From assembly GCA_033283165.1 (NCBI GenBank), contig JAWMQL010000010.1, positions 129,073 to 193,072 of the forward strand: a stretch of 64,000 nt of DNA, written 5' to 3'. A program made the position numbers and the translations under genes. The DNA comes from JAWMQL01 sp033283165 (GTDB taxonomy: Bacteria; Pseudomonadota; Gammaproteobacteria; Pseudomonadales; Halieaceae). Shown in pieces: positions 24,876 through 33,363 of the stretch (position 1 is the stretch's first letter; every line of letters begins with the position of its first letter). The notes beneath the pieces were generated by a model. It did no database searches. It was not told the origin of the DNA and worked only from the letters and a program-made list of their open reading frames with translations.

Positions 24876-24889
24876 TTGACCTGGATCAG
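24876..24889. promoter_or_regulatory. Candidate FNR/Anr binding site upstream of the universal stress gene
   Basis: TTGAC-CTGG-ATCAG matches TTGAT-N4-ATCAA at 8 of 10 positions. The centre lies 108 bp upstream of the usp ATG (minus strand) and 17 bp before the start of the plus-strand gene at 24900. A -10-like TATAAA and a weak -35 on the minus strand near 24811-24835 would put it near -81.5, a class I position. Only the motif is certain. Confidence 0.4.
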
Positions 24890-24899
24890 GTGCGCATTA

Positions 24900-25358
24900 A
24901 TGGAAATCTGGCTGATATTGGTGGTGATCGCCGTTGCCCTGGCACCGCTGATGCATTTTATGCCCACCAAGGAGCAGCAGCGCGTCGCCCGTATGCGTGA
25001 GGCGGCAGCGGTCCGGGGGCTGTTCGTGGAATTCCGGAAATTGCCCGAGATCGGGGCCTCTGCAGCCATGCCGGACCAGCCCCGGGGCCAGATCATTTAC
25101 TATGGCTTGCGACTGCCACCGCCCCGAGGCAGGACCCGGCGCAGGGGGGAGTGGCTGCAGCGTGGGGGAGAGTGGAGCAGTCGCGAGCGCGGCCAGCCAC
25201 TACCGCCGGAAGTGGCGGCTCTGGAGCTGCCCCTGCTGGCCGCAGGTGTGGATGAGGCCTCCTGCGGCGTCTACTGGCAGGAGGCCGGGGATGTGCCGGA
25301 AGTGGAGCAGATCGTGGCCGCGCTGGAGGCCTGGTCGGGGCGTCTGCGAGCGCCCTGA
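24900..25358 (+). CDS. Hypothetical protein with one N-terminal membrane helix, upstream of topA
   Basis: A 152-residue product with an N-terminal hydrophobic helix (MEIWLILVVIAVALAPLMHFMP) and a soluble remainder rich in Arg and Glu (QQRVARMREAAAVRGLFVEFRKLP). I know no function. A similar small gene lies next to topA in related gammaproteobacteria as far as I recall. ATG 24900 puts the helix at the very N-terminus. The 107-bp gap to topA contains no clear terminator, so the two may be cotranscribed. Confidence 0.65.
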   Translation: MEIWLILVVIAVALAPLMHFMPTKEQQRVARMREAAAVRGLFVEFRKLPEIGASAAMPDQPRGQIIYYGLRLPPPRGRTRRRGEWLQRGGEWSSRERGQPLPPEVAALELPLLAAGVDEASCGVYWQEAGDVPEVEQIVAALEAWSGRLRAP

Positions 25359-25465
25359 TGGTGATTTTTCCTTGACCATCTCCCCGATGACACTTATATA
25401 TGCGAGTTTTTTGCGCTGGCCCGAGCGGCCGAACGGCACCCTTCAGGGGGGCTCTGCAGGAGTTT

Positions 25466-28126
25466 ATGGGTAAATCCTTAGTCATCGTTGAATCGCCAGC
25501 CAAGGCGAAAACCATCAACAAGTACCTCGGCAAGGACTTTGTCGTGAAGTCCAGTGTCGGCCATATCCGCGACCTGCCCACGGCGGGAAGCGGTGCCGGG
25601 GCCGATCCCAAGGAGCGTGCCCGGCAGGCGGCCATCACCCGCAAGCTGTCCCCCGAGGATAAGGAAAGCTACCGCAAGCAACGCGCACGCGAGCAACTGG
25701 TGCGGCGCATGGGCATCGATCCCGAGGGCGGGTGGGAAGCGAATTACGAGGTGCTGCCGGGGAAGGAGAAGGTGGTCAGCGAGCTGCAAAAACTGGCCGC
25801 CAATGCCGATGCCATCTACCTGGCCACTGACCTCGACCGCGAAGGGGAGGCCATCGCCTGGCACCTTCGGGAAGCCATCGGCGGCGAGGATTCGCGCTAT
25901 CAGCGCGTTGTTTTCAACGAAATTACCAAGCGGGCGATCCAGGAGGCCTTCGAGCATCCGTCCCACATCGATGACAATCGCGTCAATGCCCAGCAGACGC
26001 GGCGATTCCTGGACCGGGTAGTGGGCTATATGGTCTCGCCGCTGCTCTGGTCCAAGGTCGCTCGCGGCCTGTCCGCAGGCCGGGTGCAGTCGGTGGCCGT
26101 GCGCCTGATCGTGGAGCGCGAGCGTGAAATCCGCAGCTTCGTGCCCGAGGAGTACTGGGAAGTTCACGCGGACCTGACGCGGCAGGGCGAGGACGCCGTG
26201 CGGTTCCAGGTTCGCAAGCACCGGGAAGAGAATTTCCGCCCGGGCAGTGAGGCGGAAACGCTGGCCGCGGTAGCGGAACTGCAGGACCTGGATTACCGGG
26301 TCAGCAAACGGGAGGACAAGCCCACCCGCTCCAAACCACCGGCCCCGTTTATCACCTCGACTCTGCAACAGGCAGCCAGCACGCGGCTGGGTTTCAGCGT
26401 GAAGAAGACGATGATGTTGGCCCAGCGCCTTTACGAGGCGGGCTACATCACCTACATGCGAACCGACTCCACCAATCTCAGTGACGAGGCGCTGACCGCC
26501 TGTCGGGACTACATCGCCGCCAACTTTCCCCCGCGTTACCTCCCCGACAGGCCCAATCTGTACAGCTCCAAGGAGGGCGCGCAGGAGGCGCACGAGGCGA
26601 TTCGGCCCTCAGACGTGAATACACCCCAGACCGCGCTCAAGGGCATGGAGCGCGACGCGGAACGCCTGTATGAGCTGATCTGGCGTCAGTTCGTCGCCTG
26701 CCAGATGCCCGCGGCGGAATATACCGCTACCACTGTGACCGCCAGTGCCGGCGATTATCGCCTGCAGGCCCGGGGGCGTGTGGTGCGTTTCGATGGTTTT
26801 ACCCGGGTACAACCTCCCGCTGGTCGCAAGGGCGAGGAAGCCGTGCTGCCCGATCTGAAAGAAGGCGACGCGCTGCAACTGGGCAAACTGGAACCGGCCC
26901 AGCATTTCACCAAACCGGCTCCGCGTTACGGCGAAGCGAGCCTGGTGCGGGAACTGGAGAAGCGGGGCATCGGCCGGCCCTCGACCTACGCGTCCATTAT
27001 CTCAACCATCCAGGACCGCGGTTATGTGCGACTGGAGAACAAGCGATTTTATGCCGAGAAAATGGGCGATATCGTGACCCAGAGGCTGCAGAAAAGCTTT
27101 TCCAACCTGCTGGATTACGGGTTCACCGCCGCGATGGAAGAGCGTCTGGACGATATCGCCGAGGGCCGGGCGGACTGGAAGGAACTGCTGGATCGTTTCT
27201 ACCGTGGTTTCCGGGAGCAACTGGAGCAGGCCGAGCAACCGGAACCGGCGGGCATGGAGGCCAATGCGCCAACCATGACGGATATCGAGTGCGCGCAGTG
27301 TGGCCGGCCGATGCAGGTGCGCACCGCCAGCACCGGCGTTTTCCTGGGCTGCTCCGGCTACGCCCTGCCGCCCAAGGAGCGCTGCAAGCACACAATCAAT
27401 CTCACTCCGGGGGATGAGGCTATTCGCGAGGACGCAGACGACGAGGCGGAGTCCCGCCTGTTGCGGAGCAAGCATCGCTGCCCGATCTGCGATACGGCCA
27501 TGGACAGCTACCTGATAGACGAGGAGCGCAAGCTGCATGTCTGCGGCAACAACCCGGATTGCCCCGGATTCGAGGTCGAAAGGGGCAAGTTCAAGATCAA
27601 GGGCTACGATGGACCAACCCTGGAGTGCGACAAGTGCGGGTCGGAAATGCAGCTCAAGAACGGTCGCTTCGGCAAGTATTTCGGCTGTACCAGTGAGAGC
27701 TGCAAGAATACCCGCAAGCTGCTGCGCAACGGCGAGCCCGCGCCGCCCAAGATGGATCCCGTCCCGATGCCTGAACTGGCGTGCCAGAAGGTCGAGGATA
27801 CCTATGTACTGCGGGACGGCGCAGCGGGCCTGTTCCTGGCCGCCAGCCAGTTTCCAAAGAATCGGGAAACCCGGGCGCCGTTCGTAGACGAACTGCTGCC
27901 GCACAAGGACGAAATTGATCCGAAGTACAGTTTCCTGTTTTCGGCACCGGTAGCGGACGACGAGGGTAACCGGGCCCAGATCCGATACAGCCGCAAGACC
28001 AAGGAGCAGTACGTGATGAGTGAGATTGACGGCAAAGCGACCGGCTGGCGCGCCCACTATGTCGGCGGTAAGTGGATCGAGGAAAAGGGCCGCAAGACCG
28101 GCACCGGGCGGCGCAAGTCCTCATGA
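25466..28126 (+). CDS. topA: DNA topoisomerase I
   Basis: An 886-residue type IA topoisomerase that relaxes negative supercoils. The Toprim domain carries VIVESPAKAKTI and the acidic LATDLDREGEAIAWHL; the active-site Tyr330 is in YITYMRTDSTNLS. The C-terminal part holds zinc-ribbon modules (CAQCGRPM, CPICDTAM, CDKCGSEM with LKNGRFGKYFGC) that bind single-stranded DNA. Length is close to the E. coli enzyme (865). ATG 25466 follows GCAGGAG. The stop overlaps the next gene by ATGA. Confidence 0.97.
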   Translation: MGKSLVIVESPAKAKTINKYLGKDFVVKSSVGHIRDLPTAGSGAGADPKERARQAAITRKLSPEDKESYRKQRAREQLVRRMGIDPEGGWEANYEVLPGKEKVVSELQKLAANADAIYLATDLDREGEAIAWHLREAIGGEDSRYQRVVFNEITKRAIQEAFEHPSHIDDNRVNAQQTRRFLDRVVGYMVSPLLWSKVARGLSAGRVQSVAVRLIVEREREIRSFVPEEYWEVHADLTRQGEDAVRFQVRKHREENFRPGSEAETLAAVAELQDLDYRVSKREDKPTRSKPPAPFITSTLQQAASTRLGFSVKKTMMLAQRLYEAGYITYMRTDSTNLSDEALTACRDYIAANFPPRYLPDRPNLYSSKEGAQEAHEAIRPSDVNTPQTALKGMERDAERLYELIWRQFVACQMPAAEYTATTVTASAGDYRLQARGRVVRFDGFTRVQPPAGRKGEEAVLPDLKEGDALQLGKLEPAQHFTKPAPRYGEASLVRELEKRGIGRPSTYASIISTIQDRGYVRLENKRFYAEKMGDIVTQRLQKSFSNLLDYGFTAAMEERLDDIAEGRADWKELLDRFYRGFREQLEQAEQPEPAGMEANAPTMTDIECAQCGRPMQVRTASTGVFLGCSGYALPPKERCKHTINLTPGDEAIREDADDEAESRLLRSKHRCPICDTAMDSYLIDEERKLHVCGNNPDCPGFEVERGKFKIKGYDGPTLECDKCGSEMQLKNGRFGKYFGCTSESCKNTRKLLRNGEPAPPKMDPVPMPELACQKVEDTYVLRDGAAGLFLAASQFPKNRETRAPFVDELLPHKDEIDPKYSFLFSAPVADDEGNRAQIRYSRKTKEQYVMSEIDGKATGWRAHYVGGKWIEEKGRKTGTGRRKSS

Positions 28127-28590
28127 GCACTGCCAGGGCCCGGGCCAACCACAGCCTGTATCTGGCACGCATACTGCTGTCCACCTGGGGCGAGGCCCTG
28201 GCGCGGGAGGAACTGCCGGCGCGAACCCTGGGGGAAGCCTTTGAGCCCGCGGTCAGCGAACACCTGATCCGTGCCTATGGCTGGTTCCTGTTGCACGTGA
28301 GCCAGCCGGGCGAGCTGCCGCCGGCCCCGCCGCGCCGCTGCGCTGAGTTGCCCGGGGCGGCCGAAGGCAAGGCGGTTGCCGGCGAAATTCGCGAATTCGA
28401 ACAACTGGAGCAGCACGGTTGGCTGGCGGAACTGCTCGGTGCACGGCAGGGGCCGGAAGCGGCCGACCCGCAGCCCGGAAACCTGTTGGGTGCAGTACTG
28501 ATGAACCCGGGACCGGCAGAATTGACCAGCTGGGCTGACCAACTGGAACAGCTGTTTGACAGGATGGGTGACTCCCTCGACGAATACTGA
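28123..28590 (+). CDS. DUF6586-like conserved protein downstream of topA
   Basis: A 155-residue, probably all-helical protein without signal or membrane segments. It opens with ARANHSLYLARILLSTWGEAL, the pattern of the small protein encoded after topA in Pseudomonas and relatives (DUF6586 in current naming, from memory). Function unknown. Translational coupling to topA (4-bp overlap) points to a link with topoisomerase expression or function, but this is inference. Confidence 0.7.
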   Translation: MSTARARANHSLYLARILLSTWGEALAREELPARTLGEAFEPAVSEHLIRAYGWFLLHVSQPGELPPAPPRRCAELPGAAEGKAVAGEIREFEQLEQHGWLAELLGARQGPEAADPQPGNLLGAVLMNPGPAELTSWADQLEQLFDRMGDSLDEY

Positions 28591-28665
28591 CCACAATGGA
28601 CGCTTCTCCCGGGAGGGGGCTGCTGTTAGAATGAAACGGCACTTCCACACAGAGAGGTCAGTCGA

Positions 28666-28914
28666 GTGTCCACATCCTTATTGGAGATCGTAGAGTTGGA
28701 CGACGGAGAAATCGTTCTGCAGCGGGCTGATGATGAATCAGAGCCCCTGGTGCGGATTCGTTTTTCCGAGGAGTCCACCATCTACCTGATGGACCAGGGA
28801 CTGGAAGTGGCCAAGGCCATGATTCAGGCAGGGATACAAGCTGCTGCGGCTCTCGCGGAACAGGGCGAGATGGAAATCGAGGAAAGTACGGAAGCCCCCC
28901 GCGTACTGCACTAG
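28666..28914 (+). CDS. Small conserved hypothetical protein
   Basis: An 82-residue acidic protein (LEIVELDDGEIVLQRADD, then VRIRFSEESTIYLMDQGLEVAKAMIQAGIQAAAAL). The long helix at residues 42-66 may mediate self-association. Similar short genes lie between topA and lexA in pseudomonads. GTG 28666 follows GAGAGG. It is followed by a 113-bp gap to the convergent lexA gene. In Pseudomonas a sulA-type division inhibitor gene lies here; none is visible in this window. Confidence 0.72.
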   Translation: MSTSLLEIVELDDGEIVLQRADDESEPLVRIRFSEESTIYLMDQGLEVAKAMIQAGIQAAAALAEQGEMEIEESTEAPRVLH

Positions 28915-29027
28915 GCCGTCGCCAGTCTCACATACCTGGTGCTCGTCGACAGGCGCAGAACCAGGCTCCCAGGCACGCCGCCAGGCGCTTGTTGAGAACC
29001 TCCTCCGCCGCGAGAATTCCCCGGGTA

Positions 29028-29630
29028 TCAGTTACCGCGGCGTAACACGCCGACACTCAGCCCTTCGATAGCGAAGTCCTGTTGCCTGAGATCAACCCGT
29101 ATCGGTTCATAGTCGGAATTCTCGGGCAACAGTTCCAGCAGGTGTTTCTCGGCGGTTTTGTGCAGGCGCTTGACCGTCACTTCGTCCCCGATTCGCGCGA
29201 CCACCACGTCACCCTCTGAGGCGACCGGTGTACTGTGAACGGCCAGCAGGTCGCCGTCAAAAATACCAATCTCGATCATGCTGTCACCCTGAACCCGGAG
29301 GAAATAATCCGCCGCTGGCTTGAAGAAGTCGCCACTCAGTTTGCAGTAATCCTCGATGTGCTGTTCCGCCAGCACCGGGCTGCCCGCGGCGACCCGACCG
29401 ATAATGGGCAGGCCCGGTTGTTCAGCCAGCACGATCCCCCGGGAGGCGCCGGGAATGATCTCGATGGCGCCCTTGCGCGCCAGTGCTTTCAGGTGCTCCT
29501 CGGCGGCGTTGGCGGACTTGAATCCCAGCTCCCGCGCGATGTCGGCCCGCGTGGGGGGGTAGCCCGTGTCGGCGACGTAGTTGCGGATGACATCCAGTAC
29601 CTGTTGCTGCCGGTTGGTCAGTTTTTCCAT
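29028..29630 (-). CDS. lexA: LexA repressor, SOS regulator
   Basis: A 200-residue LexA. The N-terminal winged helix (LTNRQQQVLDVIRNYVADTGYPPTRADIARELGFKSANAAEEHLKAL) binds SOS boxes. The self-cleavage site is Ala82-Gly83 (RVAAGSPV) and the Ser117/Lys154 dyad is in VQGDSMIE and VTVKRL, each two residues short of E. coli numbering. ATG 29630 begins the family sequence MEKLTNRQ; the open frame to 29657 runs into an SOS box. Two SOS boxes upstream imply autorepression. Confidence 0.97.
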   Translation of the reverse strand: MEKLTNRQQQVLDVIRNYVADTGYPPTRADIARELGFKSANAAEEHLKALARKGAIEIIPGASRGIVLAEQPGLPIIGRVAAGSPVLAEQHIEDYCKLSGDFFKPAADYFLRVQGDSMIEIGIFDGDLLAVHSTPVASEGDVVVARIGDEVTVKRLHKTAEKHLLELLPENSDYEPIRVDLRQQDFAIEGLSVGVLRRGN

Positions 29631-29641
29631 GGGGCGCCCAT

Positions 29642-29675
29642 CTGTGGATTTATACAATGCTGTGATTATATACAG
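29642..29675 (-). promoter_or_regulatory. Two SOS boxes (LexA operators) in front of lexA
   Basis: On the minus strand, CTGTATATAATCACAG (29660-29675) is a perfect CTGT-N8-ACAG box. A second, TTGTATAAATCCACAG (29642-29657), differs from consensus at one base. They are separated by 2 bp, so centres are 18 bp apart, and lie 12 bp upstream of the ATG, as with the double operator of E. coli lexA. Confidence 0.92.
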
Positions 29676-29795
29676 CTTTCCGTAAAGGCCGCAATGTCCA
29701 ATACGCGGGGACGCTGAAGTTGGCAGATGGGAAATCGGCGCGCTGTGGAGCGCGACCGTGGCGGTTACGGGGATCTGGAAGCGGCGAGGGCGGGA

Positions 29796-30113
29796 TTAAA
29801 AATCCTCGACCCCGTACATGATATCGGGCTCGATATAGTTCAGCGGACTGTTCCAGTCTTCGGGGTGGAAGGGCAGGTCGGGGTCTACCCCATCGTCATC
29901 GTCAAGCTCGAAGGGTGTGCGCCAGTCCTCGGGTGCCTCGGCCCGTTGCAGGGTCAGTTCACGCCACGCGTCGAGGTCGTATTCCGCTACTTCCCCGTCC
30001 AGGTACTGGGTTTCAATCAGGTGTGCGGCAGGATCCCAGGCGACAACTTCAAACATGGCGTTGCTTTGTAAATCTTTATACCAGCCGCCGACTACCGGGC
30101 TTAACATTTTCAT
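29796..30113 (-). CDS. DUF6763-like small acidic protein
   Basis: About 105 residues. The core VGGWYKDLQSNAMFEVVAWDPAAHLIETQYLDGEVAEYDLDAWREL is a small beta-type domain that I recall as the DUF6763 group of gammaproteobacteria; the tail is strongly acidic (FELDDDDGVDPDLPFHPEDW). Function unknown. The start is uncertain: the frame is open to 30224 with several Met codons, and 30113 is chosen because the homologous core begins right after it. It lies upstream of lexA on the same strand and is divergent from the MscS-type gene. Confidence 0.62.
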   Translation of the reverse strand: MKMLSPVVGGWYKDLQSNAMFEVVAWDPAAHLIETQYLDGEVAEYDLDAWRELTLQRAEAPEDWRTPFELDDDDGVDPDLPFHPEDWNSPLNYIEPDIMYGVEDF

Positions 30114-30254
30114 AATGGCCACCATTCGCGCTTGGAATATCAACATATCACGCTGAAGTTCCCTGTCCATTATGCGAATTGGCGATAAGAAATCGCATGT
30201 GAAATTACGCTTTGTTCCGGCCAAAAACTTTTCAAAACAGATCAGTCAGTTGCG

Positions 30255-30353
30255 TATAATTCCCCGAGACGGTCTCAGGTGCTCGATGGCTGTATATGCT
30301 TTCGTTAGACTAAGCCCGGTGCTTTCAAATAAATAAATTGTCTAAAGCCGGGC
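30255..30353 (+). promoter_or_regulatory. Leader of the MscS-type gene: -10 element and stem-loop
   Basis: TATAAT at 30255-30260 is a perfect -10 box with only a weak -35 (TTCAAA, 18 bp upstream). The leader then holds a stem-loop at 30314-30353: a ten-pair stem (GCCCG-GCTTT type with a 2-nt bulge) around an AT-rich loop of 18 nt, ending 24 nt before the GTG start. Its role is unknown. Confidence 0.45.
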
Positions 30354-30377
30354 GCAGAGGCACGATGCAGGGAAAAC

Positions 30378-31478
30378 GTGGAAAAAATTCTCGAACTGAT
30401 TGACAAGGCGAGCCTGACCCTGGGCCTGGAAAACTGGGCCCTGACCCTGGTGCTGTGGCTGCTGTTTGGCCTGGTCCTGCATTTCGCCCTGGCCTACCTG
30501 TTCCGACGCCTGCACCGCGTGGCGCAGGCCAGTGAGCAACGCTGGGACGATGTGATCATTACCGCCCTGGAGTTGCCCCTGCGGGCGGTGGCCTGGGTAG
30601 CGGTGTTGTACGTGGCCATAGACATCTACCCGGGCACCCTGGGGCTGCAGGACAAAATCAACCCGGCCTTTGATACCGTCACGGTAATCCTGCTGGCCTG
30701 GTTATTGCGGCGGATGATTCGGGGGGTGGAAAAGGAGTTGCTGCGGGAGACCCACGGCCTCACGTCCTCCACCGACAAGGCCGGGGTGCGCTCCACCGCC
30801 AAGTTGTTGCGGGTGGTGCTCTACATCCTGGCCGGCATCATGATCCTGCAGACCCTGGGGGTGTCCATTTCCGGCCTGCTGGCCTTCGGGGGTATCGGCG
30901 GTATCGCGGTGGGCTTTGCCGCCAAGGACCTGTTGGCGAACTTCTTTGGTGGGCTCAGTATCTACCTGGATAAACCCTTCACCACCGGTGACTGGATTCG
31001 TTCCCCCGACAAGGAAATAGAGGGTGTGGTGGAGGAGATCGGCTGGCGACTTACCCGTATCCGGACCTTTGACCAGCGCCCCCTGTATGTGCCGAACGCG
31101 GTATTCAGCCAGATTTCGGTCGAGAACCCATCGCGCATGCGCAACCGGCGTATCAAGGAGACCATCGGTATCCGCTACCAGGATGCGGACAAGATGGAAG
31201 TCATCGTGGAGCAGGTTCACACCATGCTGCGAGAGCATGACGATATCGAGAAGGAGAGCCGGCCCCTGATCGTCAATTTTGATCGTTTCGGCCCCTCATC
31301 CCTGGATTTCTTTATTTACACCTTTACCAAAACCACCGACTGGATCCAGTTTCACGCGATCAAGCAGGATGTGTTGCTACGGATTATCCGCATTGTCCAC
31401 GCCAATGGTGCCGATGTGGCCTTTCCCACCCGCACCCTGGTGCTGGAGAACAGCGCAAGCAGGGAGGCCGCATCGTGA
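30378..31478 (+). CDS. MscS family mechanosensitive ion channel
   Basis: A 366-residue small-conductance channel type protein. Four or so N-terminal membrane helices lead into the pore helix region GISGLLAFGGIGGIAVGFAAKDLLANFFGGL, the Gly/Ala-rich TM3 signature, followed by the beta domain (GVVEEIGWRLTRIRTFDQRPLYVPNAVFSQISVENPSR) and cytoplasmic alpha/beta domain. It lets solutes out on osmotic down-shock. GTG 30378 has CAGGGAAAAC in front. Its last codons overlap the GTG of the phosphorylase gene. Confidence 0.92.
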   Translation: MEKILELIDKASLTLGLENWALTLVLWLLFGLVLHFALAYLFRRLHRVAQASEQRWDDVIITALELPLRAVAWVAVLYVAIDIYPGTLGLQDKINPAFDTVTVILLAWLLRRMIRGVEKELLRETHGLTSSTDKAGVRSTAKLLRVVLYILAGIMILQTLGVSISGLLAFGGIGGIAVGFAAKDLLANFFGGLSIYLDKPFTTGDWIRSPDKEIEGVVEEIGWRLTRIRTFDQRPLYVPNAVFSQISVENPSRMRNRRIKETIGIRYQDADKMEVIVEQVHTMLREHDDIEKESRPLIVNFDRFGPSSLDFFIYTFTKTTDWIQFHAIKQDVLLRIIRIVHANGADVAFPTRTLVLENSASREAAS

Positions 31479-32221
31479 CCCTGGCTATTATCGGAGGGAC
31501 CGGCATAGAGCAGCTGGAGGGCCTGGAAACCGTGTCTTCCCACCGGGTTGATACGCCCTATGGCGAGCCATCCCGCGCGGTCGATGAAGGGCGCCTGGGG
31601 GGCGCCAGGCTATTTTTCCTGCAGCGACACGGCAGTCCGGACGCGATACCGCCGCACAGCATCAACTATCGCGCCAATATCTGGGCTCTGCGCGAGCTCG
31701 GGGCCACGGATATCGTCGCCATCAATGCGGTGGGCGGTATCACGCCGGCCATGGCCACCGGCAGCCTCGTGATTCCGCACCAGCTGATCGACTACAGTTG
31801 GGGTCGCGAGCACACCTTTGACGAGGGCGCGGGTGGCCAGCTGCTGCACATTGATTTCACCGAGCCCTACGACCCGGAGCTGCGCCGGGCGTTGCTGGAT
31901 GCGGCCGCTGCGGCGTCAGTCGATCTTATCGTCGGAGCAGTCTATGGCGTTGCCCAGGGGCCGCGCCTGGAAACGGCCGCGGAAGTGGATCGTATGGAGC
32001 GGGACGGTTGTGACGTGGTGGGCATGACCGCCATGCCCGAGACGGCTCTGGCGCGGGAGCTTGGACTGGCCTACGCCAGCGTCAGCATGGTGGTCAATCC
32101 GGCTGCCGGCCGCAGTAGTGAACCCATCACCCTGGAGGGAATGCGCGCGATATTGTCGGCCGGGGCGGCACAGGTGCGGGCGTTGATCCGGGAACTGGTG
32201 GCGCTGCGCTACAGTGGCTGA
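31475..32221 (+). CDS. mtiP: S-methyl-5'-thioinosine phosphorylase (PNP/MTAP family)
   Basis: A 248-residue nucleoside phosphorylase. The phosphate loop GGTGIEQLEGL, the RHG of LQRHGSPDAIPPHSINYRANIWAL and the substrate region YGVAQGPRLETAAEVDRMERDGCDVVGMTAMPE are typical of MTAP-like enzymes. In Pseudomonas the orthologous gene, in the same lexA-to-mfd neighbourhood, encodes a phosphorylase that prefers S-methyl-5'-thioinosine; I assign the product mainly on that synteny. It is coupled to the MscS gene at its start and converges with csiV (13-bp overlap). Confidence 0.85.
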   Translation: MTLAIIGGTGIEQLEGLETVSSHRVDTPYGEPSRAVDEGRLGGARLFFLQRHGSPDAIPPHSINYRANIWALRELGATDIVAINAVGGITPAMATGSLVIPHQLIDYSWGREHTFDEGAGGQLLHIDFTEPYDPELRRALLDAAAAASVDLIVGAVYGVAQGPRLETAAEVDRMERDGCDVVGMTAMPETALARELGLAYASVSMVVNPAAGRSSEPITLEGMRAILSAGAAQVRALIRELVALRYSG

Positions 32222-33363
32222 TCTGCAGGGGACCCTGCTTCCTCCGCTGCAGCCGCCTCTGCAGCTGCTGCGCTGGCCTGCTCGGCCAGGCCGCGTAGCT
32301 CGAGTTCTTCTTCCGTCACCGGGGTCAGTTTGATCAACAGGCCGAACAGTGGGTGGTCCAGGTAGTGGATCTCGCCGCTGCGCATGCGCCGCTTCTCGGT
32401 CATGGCAACCGCGTGCCGCCAGGGGTATTGGGGCTCCTCTGGCGCGGTTTCCTCCTCCGGCACCGACCCTGATTCCGGCTCGGGCGCGGCGATTTCGGCC
32501 TCGTCCATGTACCACCAGCTGTCCCCGGTCTCGGGCGGCGGTGGTTCTATGACCACCAGCGAAGGCGGGCCGAGTGGCGCGGGCGGCATGCGCCACTGGC
32601 CGGGCAGGTAATCTCCCGCGGTGTTCAACCACAAACGGGTCTCCAGGTGCAGGTATCGCGACAGGTATAACAGTACGCTGCCCTGCAGTTCCGGCCACTC
32701 GGCGCTATCGCCGGATCGGTCCAGTACCAGTGGCACCGCAGCTTCCCGGGGGCTCATGGGTTGCAGCCAGGCCTGATGAAAATGCAGTTGGTAGCCTCCG
32801 CGCCGTTCCATGTAGGCGGCCTTGCCCCGGAATTCCCGTTCCTCGTCCGGCAGCGTGATAAACGGTGTCGGCCGAGGTGGCGGCGCCTCCGGATCGGGCA
32901 GCTCCTCCGCCCCTGGCTGCGCCATGGGGGCGGTTGCCTGATCGCCGGCCGTCGGGTCGCTGTCCGGTTCCAGCCGGGGTATGTCGCTGGCCGGGCCCGG
33001 CGGCGGAATATCGGTATCGTGGTCCGGCGGCGTCTCGTCGAGGTCCGGCTCCGGCAACAGCGTGATGGTCTGGACCCCGAATTCGTCCACCGTGCTCTCG
33101 GCGAGCTGCTCTCCCAGGTTGGCTGCCACCCGGCGTGGGTCCACCAGGAAACGGTACTGTTCCGGGTAGCGGAGATCGGGCGTCGCCGGCCACTGTTCCG
33201 CCTGGCCTGCGGCACTGTCGGGCTGGCTGAACACCAGCAACTCGACGCGGTACCAGCGCTCCTCGCCGTTGTCCTGCGCCCGGGCCGTCGTGACCCAGGC
33301 CAGCGCAAGTCCCAGCAGCGCCAGTGTCGGGATTCGGGAACAGTGACAGTGGCGGCGAGTCAT
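32209..33363 (-). CDS. CsiV family periplasmic protein
   Basis: A 384-residue secreted protein: signal peptide ending VTTARA before QDNGEERWYRVELLVFSQPDS, the conserved N-terminal opening of the CsiV family. The middle (residues ~120-180) is Pro/Glu/Asp rich and probably disordered; the C-terminal part (FHQAWLQPMSPREAAVPLVL, GSVLLYLSRYLHLETRLWL, MRSGEIHYLDHPLFGLLIKLTPV) is the conserved domain. CsiV in Vibrio binds peptidoglycan and signals D-amino acid stress; elsewhere its role is unclear. It overlaps the mfd stop by ATGA. Confidence 0.82.
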   Translation of the reverse strand: MTRRHCHCSRIPTLALLGLALAWVTTARAQDNGEERWYRVELLVFSQPDSAAGQAEQWPATPDLRYPEQYRFLVDPRRVAANLGEQLAESTVDEFGVQTITLLPEPDLDETPPDHDTDIPPPGPASDIPRLEPDSDPTAGDQATAPMAQPGAEELPDPEAPPPRPTPFITLPDEEREFRGKAAYMERRGGYQLHFHQAWLQPMSPREAAVPLVLDRSGDSAEWPELQGSVLLYLSRYLHLETRLWLNTAGDYLPGQWRMPPAPLGPPSLVVIEPPPPETGDSWWYMDEAEIAAPEPESGSVPEEETAPEEPQYPWRHAVAMTEKRRMRSGEIHYLDHPLFGLLIKLTPVTEEELELRGLAEQASAAAAEAAAAEEAGSPADQPL

